This document shows, piece after piece, positions 34,474-47,167 of a stretch of 64,000 bases of DNA (position 1 is the stretch's first letter; every line of letters begins with the position of its first letter). Both the position numbers and the translations under genes were made by a program. Source of the stretch: Tausonia pullulans (lineage: Eukaryota; Basidiomycota; Tremellomycetes; Cystofilobasidiales; Mrakiaceae); the NCBI GenBank assembly GCA_951802195.1, contig OX637630.1, positions 124,001 to 188,000 on the forward strand, read 5' to 3'. A model generated the notes under the pieces. The model was not told the DNA's origin. It searched no databases and saw nothing but the letters and a program-made list of their open reading frames with translations.

Positions 34474-37400
34474 TTAGAATATGCGCTTGTGCATCGTCCA
34501 CCGACTCGTCTCCTCGATGGCGAGTTTCTTCTTCTTCGCCTTCTTCAGTGCAGCTGAGCTTGCCGCTTCCGGTTCTCCACCGCCACCGCTGCTCCCTCCT
34601 TCTTCTCCTTCCCCCTTGCTCTCAGCTTGTGAATTGTCGGGAGAAACTGCTGCGCAGACGGGCGCTCCCATGTCGTTCATGACCTTCTGGTCGTCCGTAG
34701 TCCGATCGAGAAGCGCCGAGAGCGTCTTGTTGTAGTTCTAGCGGTCAAACCCAGTCAGTCCATGCATCCGCTCTGTTCAATCGTACGGCGCGGAGGCGGA
34801 CCTGTTCATCCTTGCCCTCTCCGAGCGGGTCCCGCTCAAAGTCGTTGATCCTGTCGTCCTTGATCCGACGGGCATCCATCCCCTTGTAGCGCTTCGAGGC
34901 GAAGTTGAGAAGGTTGATTCCAAGGACGATCTTGAACACGACAAGGCTGCCGGTATCCGATTTCAGCCGGTCCATCTGCAGGGTGGGAGCGACGGAGAAA
35001 ATGTGGAGGACGCACCAGATCCAGCAGACGAACACTCCCAAGCTGATCGCCGCCCACTTGGCGGCGTCCGACATCCTTGGGTTGGCGTCCTCATCGTCCT
35101 CAAACGATGAAGAGCCCGAGCGGAGACGGGAGGCCATCCCGAGCGCCTGCATCGCAATGCGGATAACGAGGCACGTGAGAGGAAGCGATGCGAAGCCGAG
35201 GCGGCGGGAGACAAGGGGGGACTGGTCTGCGAAAGCGTGCTGTAAGTGGGGAAGAGAAGAGATCAGCGTGGAACGGTGGCGGTTTCGTTGAACTTGGATA
35301 GACCTTCTTCCGGTCGGGGATGCCATGAGCACCGGCGGTGACAAGGTCGCGGCAGAGGACGTCGGTGAAGCGCTCGTACACCGAAACTCGTATGTGGCTA
35401 TAACAAGATGATTTCAGCTCGACGATTCTCCGCTAGCCGGGGAAGAAAGAATAACACTGACTTAAACTTGGTGATACTGCAGAGAGGGTGCTCTCTCGTC
35501 AGACATACAGCGCTGAGAGTGGGAGCTGAGGTGACAAAGGGAAACTCACTAAGCATGTTTGACCCAGTCCACAGCCATCTCCGAGGCTAGGACAATCAAA
35601 GCCGGCTGATGTGGCATACGTCTTCAGTCAATGCCAGCATGTCCACCCACGCGAGAGAAAAGGAGACTGACGGAAAAGATGGTTTCGACGTTGCCCTTGC
35701 CTTTGATGAAACTCCGCGGAAGGAACGCGAAATCTGAGCCGGACATTTCGATAAGGTTCCGGAATGCAATGACGGTGAGCATGAGGCCCAGCTGGAAGCG
35801 TTCGACGATGTCTGGCCAAGTATATACGTGAGTATAAAGGTCTAACAGCGGGAGAAAAAGAAGGCTCACCGGCGCAGGCGATTTGGAAGAGATTTTCCTT
35901 CTCAAACTTCTTAAACACAGCTGCGGGAGAGACAGTTCGAGGTCAGTCTTGCTCCATCAGTCCCACCGCGCGATCACTCACAGCCTTTAATCTCTGCAAA
36001 TTGGTTTGAAACGAGAAGAGTAAGGAGCGCATAGTCGTAGGAGTTGACCGCCACGTTGAGGGAGATGAGCTGGTAGAGAAGGACGAGGGCATGCACGACT
36101 GGAGGGTGTCGGGAGGTCAGCAAATGATTTCACGATGACGCAGTTCTCGCTCTCACGCACCGACGTAGATCAGGCTTATGAGGAAGAAAAAGGTCGGCCG
36201 CATGTGAGGTTGGGTGCCGTTCTGCCTCCGGGAGAGCGTCTCGCGGGCGAAAAGGGAGTCGAGGACGTCCTGGCCAAAGGCACAACAGAGCCGGTCTGCG
36301 ATCTGTCAGATGAGCACGTCGTCAGACGACAGTCACTTGAACGCTTGGCCGGTTAGCGAACCTCAAAGGCATTGAAGATGACAACGAGTTTGATGCTGTC
36401 CTGCCTGATGATGACCAAGGAGCGTCATTCAGCCCAAAGACATTCTAGGTAGGCTCAAGGCAAAGACCGCGACCAACCCTCGAATCGAGTGGTACATGTA
36501 GCTCGCATCCGTACCCCAGACGAGCACAGCGCACGAGAGCAGGAGCAAGATGAACTTGAGCATGTCAATCTTTTGCGAGGGGGCCATCCGTCTAGGGGAC
36601 ACGGTCAGAGGAGAGTCAGCGCGGGTGATGACTGAAAGGTGGCGCGAGTTAAGAAGACCAGCCTCCGTGCCGAACGAGAAAGGGCGGCGTCCCAGTAGTT
36701 TCGAGCGAGGACGGAGAAGGCGATGAGAGATCGAATGGGGAGGATGGTGAAGACGTAGAGGAACGAGTCCAAGCAGACGAGCGAGCCGAAGGTGATTATC
36801 TGGGCATGACCGACGGCCGTTCAGCGAGAGTCCAGTTGGGTGCAGTGGATGGTACCCACCTTCTCAATGGCCAGCGGCACTTGCAAGAAGTTAGAGACCC
36901 TTTCCCCTAAAAGGATAGAATTAGAGTCAAAAGATTATTCACTAGACCGGCTCTCGCGATGCAAGGCTCACACTTCATCTCCTGAAGTGGTTAAGCGAAC
37001 GAATCGTTAGCACGCCATCTTCCTCGTTACAGACGAGGCGGCATCGACAAACCTGGTGCGAATCAAAGTCCGTCGCCCAGATCTCCTCCTGAAGATAATC
37101 CCAGAGACTCGTCGGTCTTGTCGGGCCAACATCAGCGACCGACGCCGCGCTCGCTGGCGACTTGGTAGCCTCCTCCTCCAGCTCCTCCGTCGCGAATGTG
37201 GCCTCGAGCAGACTGAGATCGAGTTTGGGCAGATCTAGCTTCACAAACGCGCCCGTTGGCGAGCTCGGGAGACTCGAGTACGCAGCAGGAGGGCGCCTCC
37301 GGGTCTGCTCGTCGTGGTCCTCCTCAGACGGGTTGAGATGCGGCGTCGAGCCGGCTGGAGGGAGGAAGTCAGAGGGGAACGACGTGGACGGCGCGTGGAA

Positions 37401-37869
37401 GGGCGAGTGCTCATGCGATGATGCATAAGCTGCAGAGAGGAAAGATTCGTCCAGGTGGTGTGTGAAGGGTGGATCTCGCGTAGAGGAGGTTGACCCTGGC
37501 GACGCGGAGTGGGTGATGTCCACGGGCGCTGGCAGCTGCGTCGGAGTGTGAAGGAGGCGCGCCGACCTGTCGGGCGAAGAGGTCGTCGGAGGCGGCGAAG
37601 CTGGCGGGGAGGCAAGGGCCGGGAATTCGAGATGGGGTGAAGGTGATCGTGAAGGGGAAGGATAGGCTCGACCCTGACAGGATACCGAGACGAGCAGTCG
37701 ACAGACAGTCCAGACGCGTCAACGAAAGGGGGATCGAGCTGGCGCACTCAGCGGAAAAGACTCCAGCTTGAGCGAGACTCACCCGTTCATCAGATTCATG
37801 GGCAGGACGAGTTGGGCTGTCGAGACTCTGAGCTCGTGAGACCGATCGGCGGGTGGGGGAGGCGCGCAT
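34474..37869 (-). CDS. TAPT1/Emp65 family ER membrane protein
   Basis: Many exons on the minus strand. Start MRASPTRRSVSRAQS (37869) leads through a Ser/Pro-rich cytosolic stretch with GRAYPSPSRSPSPHLEFP to SLWDYLQEEIWATDFDSHQ. The conserved core follows: ERVSNFLQVPLAIEKIITFG, VCLDSFLYVFTILPIRSL, ADMLKFILLLLSCAVLVW, DASYMYHSIRGQDSIKLVVI, IADRLCCAFGQDVLDSL and IVERFQLGLMLTVIAFRNL. These are the DUF747 signatures of TAPT1 and yeast Emp65, which with Slp1 forms an ER complex guarding soluble proteins from degradation. Six or more membrane segments are visible. The C-terminus is Gly/Ser/Glu-rich and ends LAIEETSRWTMHKRIF. Its 3' end is 163 bp from the PH-domain gene stop, and it is divergent from Trs20 across 306 bp. 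Confidence 0.92.
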
Positions 37870-38175
37870 CGATGCTTGCTTGTTTGCCAGCGGACGAGGA
37901 GGGATCGGATGAAGCCGGTCGGTGGAAGACGTCAACAAGACGCGCGAGAAAGGCCGAGTTCTGTTGCAGACCAGTGACGATGAAAGAAAGAGAGAGCTGT
38001 GGGACACTCGGAAGAGGTGACCCGGCCTGCGAAAGAGTTGATGGGTGCAGCAAGTGGTTGTTCGCGAGGAGGGAGCATGAAGGGAGCACTCCAGCAAGAG
38101 ACAGCGAGTGATGGCGCGTCGACGTCTCGTCTCACCCGACCTCTAACATCCACCACCTCACACCCGCTTTCTATC

Positions 38176-39084
38176 ATGGCTACCTTTTACCTCGTTCTCG
38201 TAGGGTGAGCAGGATGACAACACTTCGTTGGCGCTTCTCCCAATTGACGCGCTTTTGCTCGTTCCGGTCGTCTTCAGCCCTCTCGACAACCCGCTCTCGG
38301 AACACACCTTCCTCTCTTCTCGCCCCCAGTCTCTCTCAGCAACCCCCAGCACCTTATCGTCAACTCCATCTTCTTCCAGCCTGGCTTACCCATCATGGTC
38401 GACGTCCTCTCAGACGGCCGCATCGTCGCCGTTCGGGAACAACGTCGCAAGCCTCGCGGGCGTCAAGGACGTGGCGAGCAAAGGGAAGGGCGGCTACGAC
38501 GTGGGCCACTTGCGGCAGATGGTGGCGCACAGCAGTCTGGATCTCATCGAGGACGTCATGGTCTCGGGGAACATGTGCGTGCTCACTCATAATCGAATGG
38601 ACACCGGACACCGATGGGCTGACGGACGCGCGACGTGCTTGGTCCTCCGTCCGCCTTCTCCCTTCGTTGGATGCCACGTGTGTGTTCCGCGATCCCCCAG
38701 GTACCTCAAGTCGATAGACCGGTTCAACGAGTGGATTGTCTCGGCTTTCGTGGCGCCTTGTGGTGCGTTGGCCCTGCAGTACCCTGACCCCAGACAGCAG
38801 CGTCCCTGATATCGCCCTACCCTCTGAGCAGTCAAGTTCATCCTCCTCCACGAGGCCCGGAACGACGAGGGCATCCGGCTCTTCTTTCTCGACGTCTGGG
38901 AGGCGTACGTCAAGGTGAGAGAGTCTTGCTTGCCTGCTGACTGACGCCTGGGAGGTTATTGACGACTGCGCGCTCGCCTCAACGCATGAAGATCGCGCTC
39001 AACCCGTTCCACACGTCCAACACGCCGATACGAAACCCGCTATTTGATCTCAAAGTACGGGCGTCAGCGAAGAAGAACCTTTGA
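38176..39084 (+). CDS. TRS20: TRAPP complex subunit Trs20/sedlin (TRAPPC2)
   Basis: Five exons give a longin-fold protein: MATFYLVLVGPLDNPLSEH, then GHLRQMVAHSSLDLIEDVM, SGNMYLKSIDRFNEWIVSAF, VKFILLHEARNDEGIRLFFL and the last exon IALNPFHTSNTPIRNPLFD, ending SAKKNL. Each block aligns with human sedlin, including DNP near the start, NEWFVSAF, and NPFY with PIRS. It acts in ER-Golgi vesicle tethering as part of TRAPP. It differs from typical sedlin by a Ser-rich insertion of about 45-50 residues between the first strand region and the first helix. The exon-1 donor at 38211 follows GTAGG, fixed by restoring the V-G-x-x-D-N-P motif. Confidence 0.93.
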
Positions 39085-39532
39085 TGATGACGAATGACAA
39101 TCTTGACGACACACCCTCGACGCGCCGAGAGAAAGTTCTGAGTGAGACGTGTGAAAGCGCAGGAGCGTTGCCTCTGTAAGGTCTCGACAGGCGACTTGAA
39201 AAGGACTGGCATGAACCAGCCAGAATGATAGAGAGAGCGGAGGAGATGGTGACATCTGATGAGAAAGTAGAGTGCTCTCTTGCTCGTGCCTTTGCTCTCC
39301 GCCCCCCTTCTTATCTCCCTATTCCTACCGCCGGCAAAGATGCCCCGCAGCTTTTCTTGATCTAAGACGCAAGACAAGTACACATTTGAAGAAAGAAAGA
39401 GAGAGAGAGAGGAAAAAAGAACAAGGAAAAAGCTCTAATGTCGGCGCCTTCCTCCATCCTTCAGTGTTTTTCCTTCCGGCCAGGCATTGAATCACTGGCC
39501 GTCTCCCTTCAGTCTGTCGGATGATTGAGCTG

Positions 39533-42139
39533 TCAGCCAGGAAGCCACAACAAGGAGAGACGAGAGACATGGACGAACGAGCTCCGGCCGGCGCGCATGA
39601 TCTCGTCACATGAGAGGAGGGACGAAGCGATGTTGGCGCTGCGAGGAGGGAAGAAGAGAGGGGGAAGGGGGAGGGGGAAGCATCAGAGACGAAATGTCAC
39701 AATGGACTGAAGACAGAGAAAGGTGCACGACTAACGCGCTGTGGATCATGTGGCGCTTGACCCGGAAGTTGTCCCAGATGCCCTCGGTGACCGGGTCAAA
39801 CGGCTCACCCGTCTTGAGGTTGAGGCCGACGACGTGGCCCTCAGCCTCCTCATCCTGAAGCGCGACAATCACATCCTGGACGTCCCACCCTCCGTTGGTC
39901 GCGAGCGTCTTCGGGAGGACGAGGAGCGCCTCGGCGAATGCCTCGACACCGAGCTTAGCCCGACCCTTCGCGGCCTTCTTGACCTCGGACCGAAGGTGAG
40001 CGGCGCAGGCGACCTCGAACGCTCCCGCACCGGGAATGAGCGACTTGTCCTCGAGCGCGTTCTTGACGGCGCGGAGACCGTCGCGGAGGCCGTCGTTGAT
40101 CTGGGCGATGGTGTGCGAGTTGGGACCCTTGATAAGGAGCGTGACCGACTTGGGCGTCTTGACGTCCTCAACGAAGGTGAACTTCTCCTCGCCAAGCGTG
40201 TGCTCGTAAACAAGGCCGGCGTAGCCGAGGACATCGGGTGTGAGCTCGTCGACCGAGTTCTGCGAGGTGCCGCCACAGCAGAGCTGGAGACTAGGAGAGG
40301 GAAGAGCAAGAGGTCAGCCCCGCATGCACCCCAACGAACGCAAGACAGCCTTCCCATGACTCACCGCTCCATGTTCCTCCTCTTCGCGCGACGGAGGGCA
40401 AAGATGCCGTTCTTGGCGAGAACGTCAAGCGACATGGGGTCGATGCCCTTCTGGTTGATGATGACGAACGACTTGGGCTTCTCCTTCGAGTCGACCGCCC
40501 GGTCGCAGACAAAGTTCTTGAGCTCGACGATCTTCTTGAGCTTCGCGTCGACGAAGCGGCGCTCAGACTCAACGAGCTTCTCCCGCTGGTCAGCCGACGA
40601 GTAGAAGAACGATGAGTTGACCTCGCTGTGGCAGTAAGCGTTAGTGAGAAAAGTAGAGAGAGAAGAAGGAGAGAGTGTCTGCCTACGTCTTCTCGTACTC
40701 GAGCGAGACGTTGAGCGTCAGGACGAAGCAATTCTCGAGCCGCTTGGGCATGTCGGGATGCCGGGCGCCGTGGTCGAGGACGAGGCCGCGAATGAGGGTT
40801 GTCTCCGTGTCCATCTTGTGCTGCATCTTCATGATCTCAACCATGTGGAGGTCGATTGGCTGCGCGAAGGCATCGATGCCAGTCGCGCCCTCGGCCGGCG
40901 GCGGGGGCTGAATGAGGAGCACGGCGTCAACGACCGAGGCCGCGAGCTGGGTCGCGAGCTTGGCGTGGAGTTTGGTCGCGAGCGATGTGTGGGCGACCGA
41001 GATGAGGGTCGCACGGTCAAGGGTCGGGGTCTGCTTGAAGGTGTCCAGGAACTGGGGTAGGAGAAAGAACGCAGGGCAGCGGCAAGCAAGAGGACGTCAG
41101 AGGTCGGCTCGATCCAGACGAAGAGCGAACAGCCCAGCAGCGTTGTCTAGGAGCGAGCGAAGTGCGTCGACAGCTGCGAATGCAGACAGACAGCTGGCAC
41201 GCGCTCGAAGAGGCGAGAGAATGAGGGAAAGACACGCGCCACGAACCTTGAGCGACTCCTTCATGGCGAGGTCGTAACCCTCTCCGACGACGCGAGGGTG
41301 GACGCCCTCGGACGTATACCGCTCGGCCTGCTTGAGAAGCTCTCCAACGAGAAGGACGACCGAAGTGGTGCCGTCTCCGGTCTGCTCGTCCTGGGCGACT
41401 GCTGTCCGCGCGACCATGGCGGCCGTCGGGTTCTGACAGCAGGCGGGTTCCGGGTGAGTGCGTCGGGGTGAGCTCCATGTATGCTCGCCGCCCAAGGTCT
41501 CCAGTGCTGGAGAGAGAACGCTCGGAAGAGCACTCACCTGGATCTGCATCTCGGAGAGGAGCACTTTTCCATCCTAGAGAGACGACGACGCGCCGGCGAA
41601 AGAGAAGCGATGTAAGCAGGGAGACGCCGAGCGAAGGGAACTGGACGACGCACCTTGGTCATCTTGATGTTGCCCGAGCCATCGACGAGCATCTTGATGG
41701 TTCCTCGGGGACCTGAGAGCCGCACATGCCGACAGACAAGACAGTCAAGGGTCGACAGTCAGCTCGCGCCGCGTCGCTCTCGCTTGCTCGTGCAAAGCGC
41801 GTCTCTTCGCTCGCTCTAGCTCTGCGACGCGCAAGCGACGCCCCATAGCGGGTGTGACGCACCGAGGTTGCTCTTGACGACATTGGCGAGACCGACGGCT
41901 CCAGTGGTGTTGACCTGAGCAAGCAAAGACACGCGACGAAGGTTCGTCGTCAGCAAGCCGGCGCGCGGACACGTCTCGTCGCCGCTCCCTGCTCTCTCTT
42001 CGAGCATGAGGCCTCGAAGGCTGGGATGGCCGGCCGGCGCGAGACGTGGGCCTGCAGAGATGATGGAGAGACGTACCTGGAGGGCCTGGGCGCGCCGGAC
42101 GCTCTCCGCTCTGGGGTTGACAAGTTCAATCGCGCTCAT
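39533..42139 (-). CDS. CCT6: T-complex chaperonin subunit CCT6 (zeta)
   Basis: About nine exons on the minus strand. The short first exon gives [21 protein letters not shown]; then come [49 protein letters not shown] and the ATP-site block [20 protein letters not shown]. The apical domain holds [20 protein letters not shown] and [20 protein letters not shown]. The equatorial return has [17 protein letters not shown], and the end reads [19 protein letters not shown]. This is one ring position of the cytosolic TRiC that folds actin and tubulin. After RAGRSS the frame continues to a stop at 39533-39535; an optional extra intron would instead give a short tail ending near 39509, so the last few residues are uncertain. 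It is divergent from NAA50 across 534 bp. Confidence 0.95.
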
Positions 42140-42673
42140 GCTGGAGAGGAGGACCGAGCTGTTTGGTGGAGGGGGATGAGGTCGCGAAGGGAGCGTGAAG
42201 AACGGTGAGATGCGCGTGCGAGGAAGGGGCCGGTTCAAGCGAAGTCAGGGGGTGGACAAGCATCGTCGGGCGGTGTCTCGCCGTCGGGAGGAACGTACAG
42301 GGGAAGGAGGGAAGGAGGGAAGGATGGTGATGGTGGTGGTGGTGTGGTGGAAAGAGCAAGAACGGGCGAAATCAAGCGAAATGCAGGCCGCCGTCGTCTC
42401 GCCAGCGTCCGACCGTCCATCTGTTTCTCCCGATAACCACCAACAGCCGACTCACTCCAGCCACGCTCCACATCGCCTGCGGCCGCCTCGCGTCCATCGC
42501 CTCAGACGTGAGCCTGCGAGCTCGTAGGGCGCCGTCCTCTGCAACCGCTGATTCCCTCGATCCGTGCTCTCGCTCGCGCGCGTCTGTCTCTTGCTCTCGG
42601 CCATCGTCGTCGGCCTCATCGTCGCCCGCTCAGCCCTTTCCCACCGTCTTCAGACCACCCTTCTAGTCGGACC

Positions 42674-43816
42674 ATGGTCGCTCCTCTTCCTACGGCGGCT
42701 ACCAACGCCACCATCTCGGCCCCTGTCGCCCTCACAACTTCCAAGCCTGTCAGGCCGAACCCGAGAGTCACCCTGACCTCGGTCACTCCGAACAACGTGT
42801 CCGTCCAGTTGCTTCCCGTGCTGGTCGGTGGCCTCAGCCAAGGGGCTGACGTCGTGCTGCTCTTCTGGATGTGTCTGACTTGGCTTCTCTTAGGGGGACC
42901 TTGCGAAAGTTGAACGAAGCTGTCCGTCTCCGCCGTCCCGCATCGTCCCACGCGCCGCTGCTCTCTCTCTCGCTAACCTCTCGCTGTCTCTATCTGTCCT
43001 CCTCCCTTTGGGTCCATCATTGCTCTGTCAAACTCCATCTTCCTGATCCCGCTCCGTTACGTGCTCCTCCCACCCGCTTCCCTTCCTTCCTCTTCCGTGG
43101 ACGCGCCGCCTTCGGTTGTCTAGACCCTCGCCGTCCCGTACAGCGACAAGTACTACAACGAGGTCCTCGCTGAACCCGAGGCCTTCTCCAAGCTTCTTTA
43201 CTACGCCGACGTCCCCATTGGTGCGCCGAAGCCAGCTCCCTTCACTTTGAAAAACAGACGCGTCCCGCTCGGTCGGCCGTCTCCATGCCTCCCCGACTGA
43301 TCTGACCGTCCACCCACCCCGACAGGCTCCCTTACCTCCCGGTTCGAGCCCCCTCTCTCAACGCCGCCGACGCCTTCCACCCATCACAAGCTGCACATCC
43401 TCACGCTCAACGTCCTCCCGGCGTACCGGTCGCAAGGCCTCGGCGCGACGCTCGTCTCCGGTGTCGTCGATGCCGCGAGGGAGTTCACCGGTCTCGAGCC
43501 CGAGCCCGTCAAGAAGGACGCGAAGGACGGGAAGGACAAGGATGCGGCGAAGCCGAAGAAGAAGGAGGAGAGGGAGTGCGCGGCCGTCTTTGTGTACTGT
43601 CAGGTTGGGAACGATCAGGCGAAGAAGTTCTATGAGAGGCTTGGGTTCGAGGAGGTCAGGGTGGTGGAAAACTACTGTGGGTCGGCTCTCTCTCTCTCTC
43701 GAACGGGACGATGACGGCGATGATGACACTGACTGGTTCTATGGCTGTTCGGCCTCATTTCAGACCACAACATCGAGCCGAAGGACGCCGTCCTGCTCGA
43801 GAAGAAGCTCCGGTGA
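42674..43816 (+). CDS. NAA50: N-alpha-acetyltransferase 50-like (NAA50, GNAT fold)
   Basis: About five exons. VTLTSVTPNNV joins GTLRKLNEA (a short exon near 42896) and TLAVPYSDKYYNEVL, matching the NAA50 order TPHNI, LKRLN, FPVSYNDKFYKDV. DVPIG and LHILTLNVLPAYRSQGLGAT form strands 4-5, with the acetyl-CoA loop R-x-x-G-x-G. VFVYCQVGNDQAKKFYERLG is the GNAT C-terminal motif, followed by VENYYHNIEPKDAVLLEK, as in NAA50. It acetylates protein N-termini starting Met-hydrophobic, often with NatA. Oddity: about 30 Lys/Asp-rich residues (DAKDGKDKDAAKPKKKEER) are inserted after the CoA-binding helix. Two donors read GTCCGT; they were chosen because only they restore the motif spacing. Confidence 0.9.
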
Positions 43817-44157
43817 GGATGCATGGGACCCTTGCTTCTGGTGTCATCCTTTCCTTCCGAACGATGAAAGAGAAAAAGAGAGGAAAGAGAGAGAACCAAG
43901 ACGCGATGATAATCGTGAGGTTGTATGCAAAGAGAGGAGGTGAGAGGATAAAAGAGAGGACACAAGCAATGCGAACGATTAATGGAAGGATCAAAACACG
44001 CACAAGATCCGTAATTACACGATGAAAATGAAGGTGACAGAGATAGTGAAAACGATAGGGGGAAAAAAGAGGGGAACAAAGAAAGATAGGATATGAACAA
44101 ACACCCGAAAGAACAAGATGCGGATTCTCCCCGACTCCGAGCAGCCCTTCCACGATT

Positions 44158-47100
44158 CTATGACGACTGCCCTCTTGAAGGAGGTAGAGGAGAATTAGGC
44201 AGTTCAAACTCCTGTTGCTTCTGTTGCGGCCGCCCGGAGACAGCTACCGGCTGAGAAGTAGTGTTCCAGCTGCTCCCGCCTCCTACACTGCCCGTTCTGC
44301 CGCCCCCACCAGCGGCCGCAGCAGCGTAGTGTCGGTTCTGGGCGCGTCGGACGTCGCGTTTGACATTCCACTCGACGAGGCCATAAATGAGGGCGTCGAC
44401 GATCTGGCAAAAGACGAACTATATCAGTTCTGGAAGAATGGAAGTCGAAGGAATTGGACACACCCCTTGGGACCAGATCATCCATCGCGAGATAGCGCTG
44501 AGGATGGCAATGGGCTGGTCAACAACAAAATCGGTGATGAGGCGGATGATAGAGAGGAAGAAGAGGCAGATATACTGTGTGTGTGGGGGGGGGGGGGATG
44601 GGCGAGGAGTTTAAGGAGTGAGTGAGTCAGCTGCTGCGCATGAAAGAGGAACAAGGCAGCCCGGGACGAACGGCGAGAGGGAAGAGGATCATGAGGAATG
44701 AGGCCTTGCGATTCATGTAGCTGCTCATACTCCTGTCAAGCGGGGGAAGGAGTAAAAGGGTTCAGGACACGCATACCGACAGAGAAAAGGCGCGACAAAC
44801 TCACTCCTGCCCAACCAGCTCCCTTCCGGAGCTCCCTCTCCAATTCGCAGGCCGTGAGTGGGCCCCGCTGCCACCGTCGTCGCCACAGACGTTCCTCCCA
44901 ACGCCTGCGCTGCCCGCAGAAGCAAGAGCCTCGATCTCCAACACATCCCTCAATGAGAGTTGCTGATGATTCTTTCTCCGTCCCCTTGCGCCACCACCTC
45001 TTCCTCCCTCCAGATCAAGGCTGTCGTCGTCGACGTCGTCCCTACCATCTTCATCGTCGTCCTTCTCGCCAGACTCCTCATCTAGGAGTTCGGCGATCGT
45101 CCCAGGACGCGTTGTGGGAACCGAGGAGGCAGACCGCTGACTATTGACGAAGAAGGCGTTGGACTCCGAAGGGAAAGAGGTCTTGCTTCGTTGGGACCCC
45201 GCCGAGTCGTCGGAGCCTGATCTTGGTAGAGGGAGTGCGGAAGAGGGAGAGTTTGAGTCGACTGGGAAGGTGGGGAGCGCGATGGTGCGTGTTGCTGGGG
45301 AAACTTCCTCGGCGGACGAGGTGGAGAGCAAGTGGGGGTGCTTGGGAAGATCGGTCTTTCCAAGGGGGCAAAAGTATGAGGAAGGTGATGGGAAGGAGGG
45401 TGATGCCAGATCGACCGTCAATGACATAGGCGGCATCGTCGCATTGTCGGTTGGCGGCAACGGGTGAGGAGGAGAATGCGAAAGTAAAGGATGATGGACT
45501 GAAGCCAACGAATGGGCTCGCAGCTTCGAGGAAGCCGTCATCCAGGGCGAGGGCCGCCGGGAGGAGGCTCCTTCCGACCACGAATAGATCGAGGGCTCAG
45601 GCACGAACGCTGGGATCCGAAGATCGAGAGCCTCCCAGGGAGCCGCTGATGTCGCTGTCGCGGAGGCTCCCCTACTTCCGCCGCTGCTGCTGTTGCTGCC
45701 GGCCAGCGTCTCCGCTGCCGCCCCGTTGGTGGCGTCCGACGAATGTTTGAACCCAGACCCACTCTCACTGCCCTGGATTTCGCCGGGGAGCTTGCGACCG
45801 AGACATTTCCTCCGCCAAAAGGGAACGTTCGCCTCCAGCGAGTCTGTTGAGAGCCTTCTCCGGCGAGAGCCCATCGAGACCATCGAACCTATGGCCGGAA
45901 CGCGGTCGGCCTCTCCACCGTCATCGCCGCCTGCACTGCGATCCGAAGTGACAATCTGGTCAGGTCTCCTGAGGAAACGGAAGAGCCTGCCGTAGAGCGC
46001 GACAACGACGATGAAGACGATGCCCCTTGGGACGAGCGAGTAGATGTCGCCGAAGAATTCGGGGCCTCGATGGCCAAAGTAGCAGTATCCGCCAGTAAAG
46101 CCAAAGCCTGTGACGCGCCAGGCGACGCCTGAGGCGATGAAGGAGAGGACCCAGACGGCTGGGAAGAGAACGAGCCAGTGCCGCTGGAGGAGGCGTGTGG
46201 CCGAGGAGAGCGGGTGGAGGAGGACGAGGTACGTTGAGACGGCGAGGATGATGGCGTTGAAATACTCTGACGGGCGGGGCTTTGATTTAGAGAGAAGAGC
46301 ATGAGGGAGGACTAAATCACGACGACGTACGAGACCAGAGCGAGGCAAGCAACAGGAATGCGACGGCGTGGCAGGTCGCGTCGTCCGGCCCGGTATCGTG
46401 GATAAGATAGTGCAGGGGGGAGATGACGCCGGAGAGCCTGCAAAGTCGGAGTGAGTGAGCGGGAGTCAGTGGGGCGGCAGGTGGAGAGGGTGGCGGCGTG
46501 CGCAGCCTGCTGCTTGCTCACCCCATGGTTCTGGGAAGATCGATAACGTAGTCCGAGGATCAGCCACGGTAGCTCGAACAAGAAAGGCGATTGGACCAGT
46601 TGGGCGACTCTGGGCCCTCAGACTCCGGGCGAGGCCGCCGCCGCACGCTGGACATGGAGGATGTCTCGCTCGTATCCTCCCTCTGGTGGCGGGGCTCGAG
46701 GAGGGACCACGACTCACAGATCACCAATGATAAGGAACATCAGAAGTCGAGTCCGAACAGTCGCGGACCCGGTCTTGTGCTCCTTGTAGACGAGGCCGAT
46801 GCTACGTAGAGAAGAGAGAGGAGAGGGGAAGAGGAAGGGGGAGAAGGGAGGAGGGAGGATCAGCCCGCCCGCCTCGCACGCCAGTCTGGGAAAGGCCATC
46901 CGCGCTCTGTGCTTTGTATGGTTTCAAGAGGACAGAGAGGGCAGGAAGAAGCACGAACAGAATCCCAGCAGCTGGGGTGTGTACAGTACGTGTTCTTTCG
47001 TCAGCCCGTTGCCCATGCAGTTGTACAGACAGAGGACAGAAGACGATCGCACCTCCGAGAATCGTCAGAAACAGGATGCAGACGTCGACGAGCGACCCCG

Positions 47101-47167
47101 GCTGGCCAAGGGATTGGGAGGTCGCTGGATATTTCCACGACCGAGCCGCCAGAGAGCTGGGAACCAT
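44158..47167 (-). CDS. Seven-TM G-protein coupled receptor, Git3/cAMP-receptor-like
   Basis: Minus-strand exons give seven hydrophobic segments. The first lies in the exon starting MVPSSLAARSWKYPATSQSL; then come VRTRLLMFLIIGDL, ATCHAVAFLLLASLW and EYFNAIILAVSTYLVLLHPL, then FPAVWVLSFIASGVAW with GFGFTGGYCYFGHRGP after it, then YSLVPRGIVFIVVVALYGRL. A third cytoplasmic loop of about 430 Ser/Pro/Asp-rich residues follows. The last two segments are SSYMNRKASFLMILFPLAV and YICLFFLSIIRLITDFVVD, then IVDALIYGLVEWNVKRDVRR, typical of the Git3 C-terminal domain. The tail ends PNSPLPPSRGQSS. These receptors sense sugars or amino acids and feed the G-alpha/cAMP pathway; the ligand here is unknown. Exon edges near 46900-47060 are tentative. 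Confidence 0.85.
44585..44597 (+). repeat. G13 homopolymer in a GPCR intron
   Basis: Thirteen G on the plus strand (C13 in the transcript) lie in the intron between the sixth and seventh membrane-segment exons. Confidence 0.8.
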
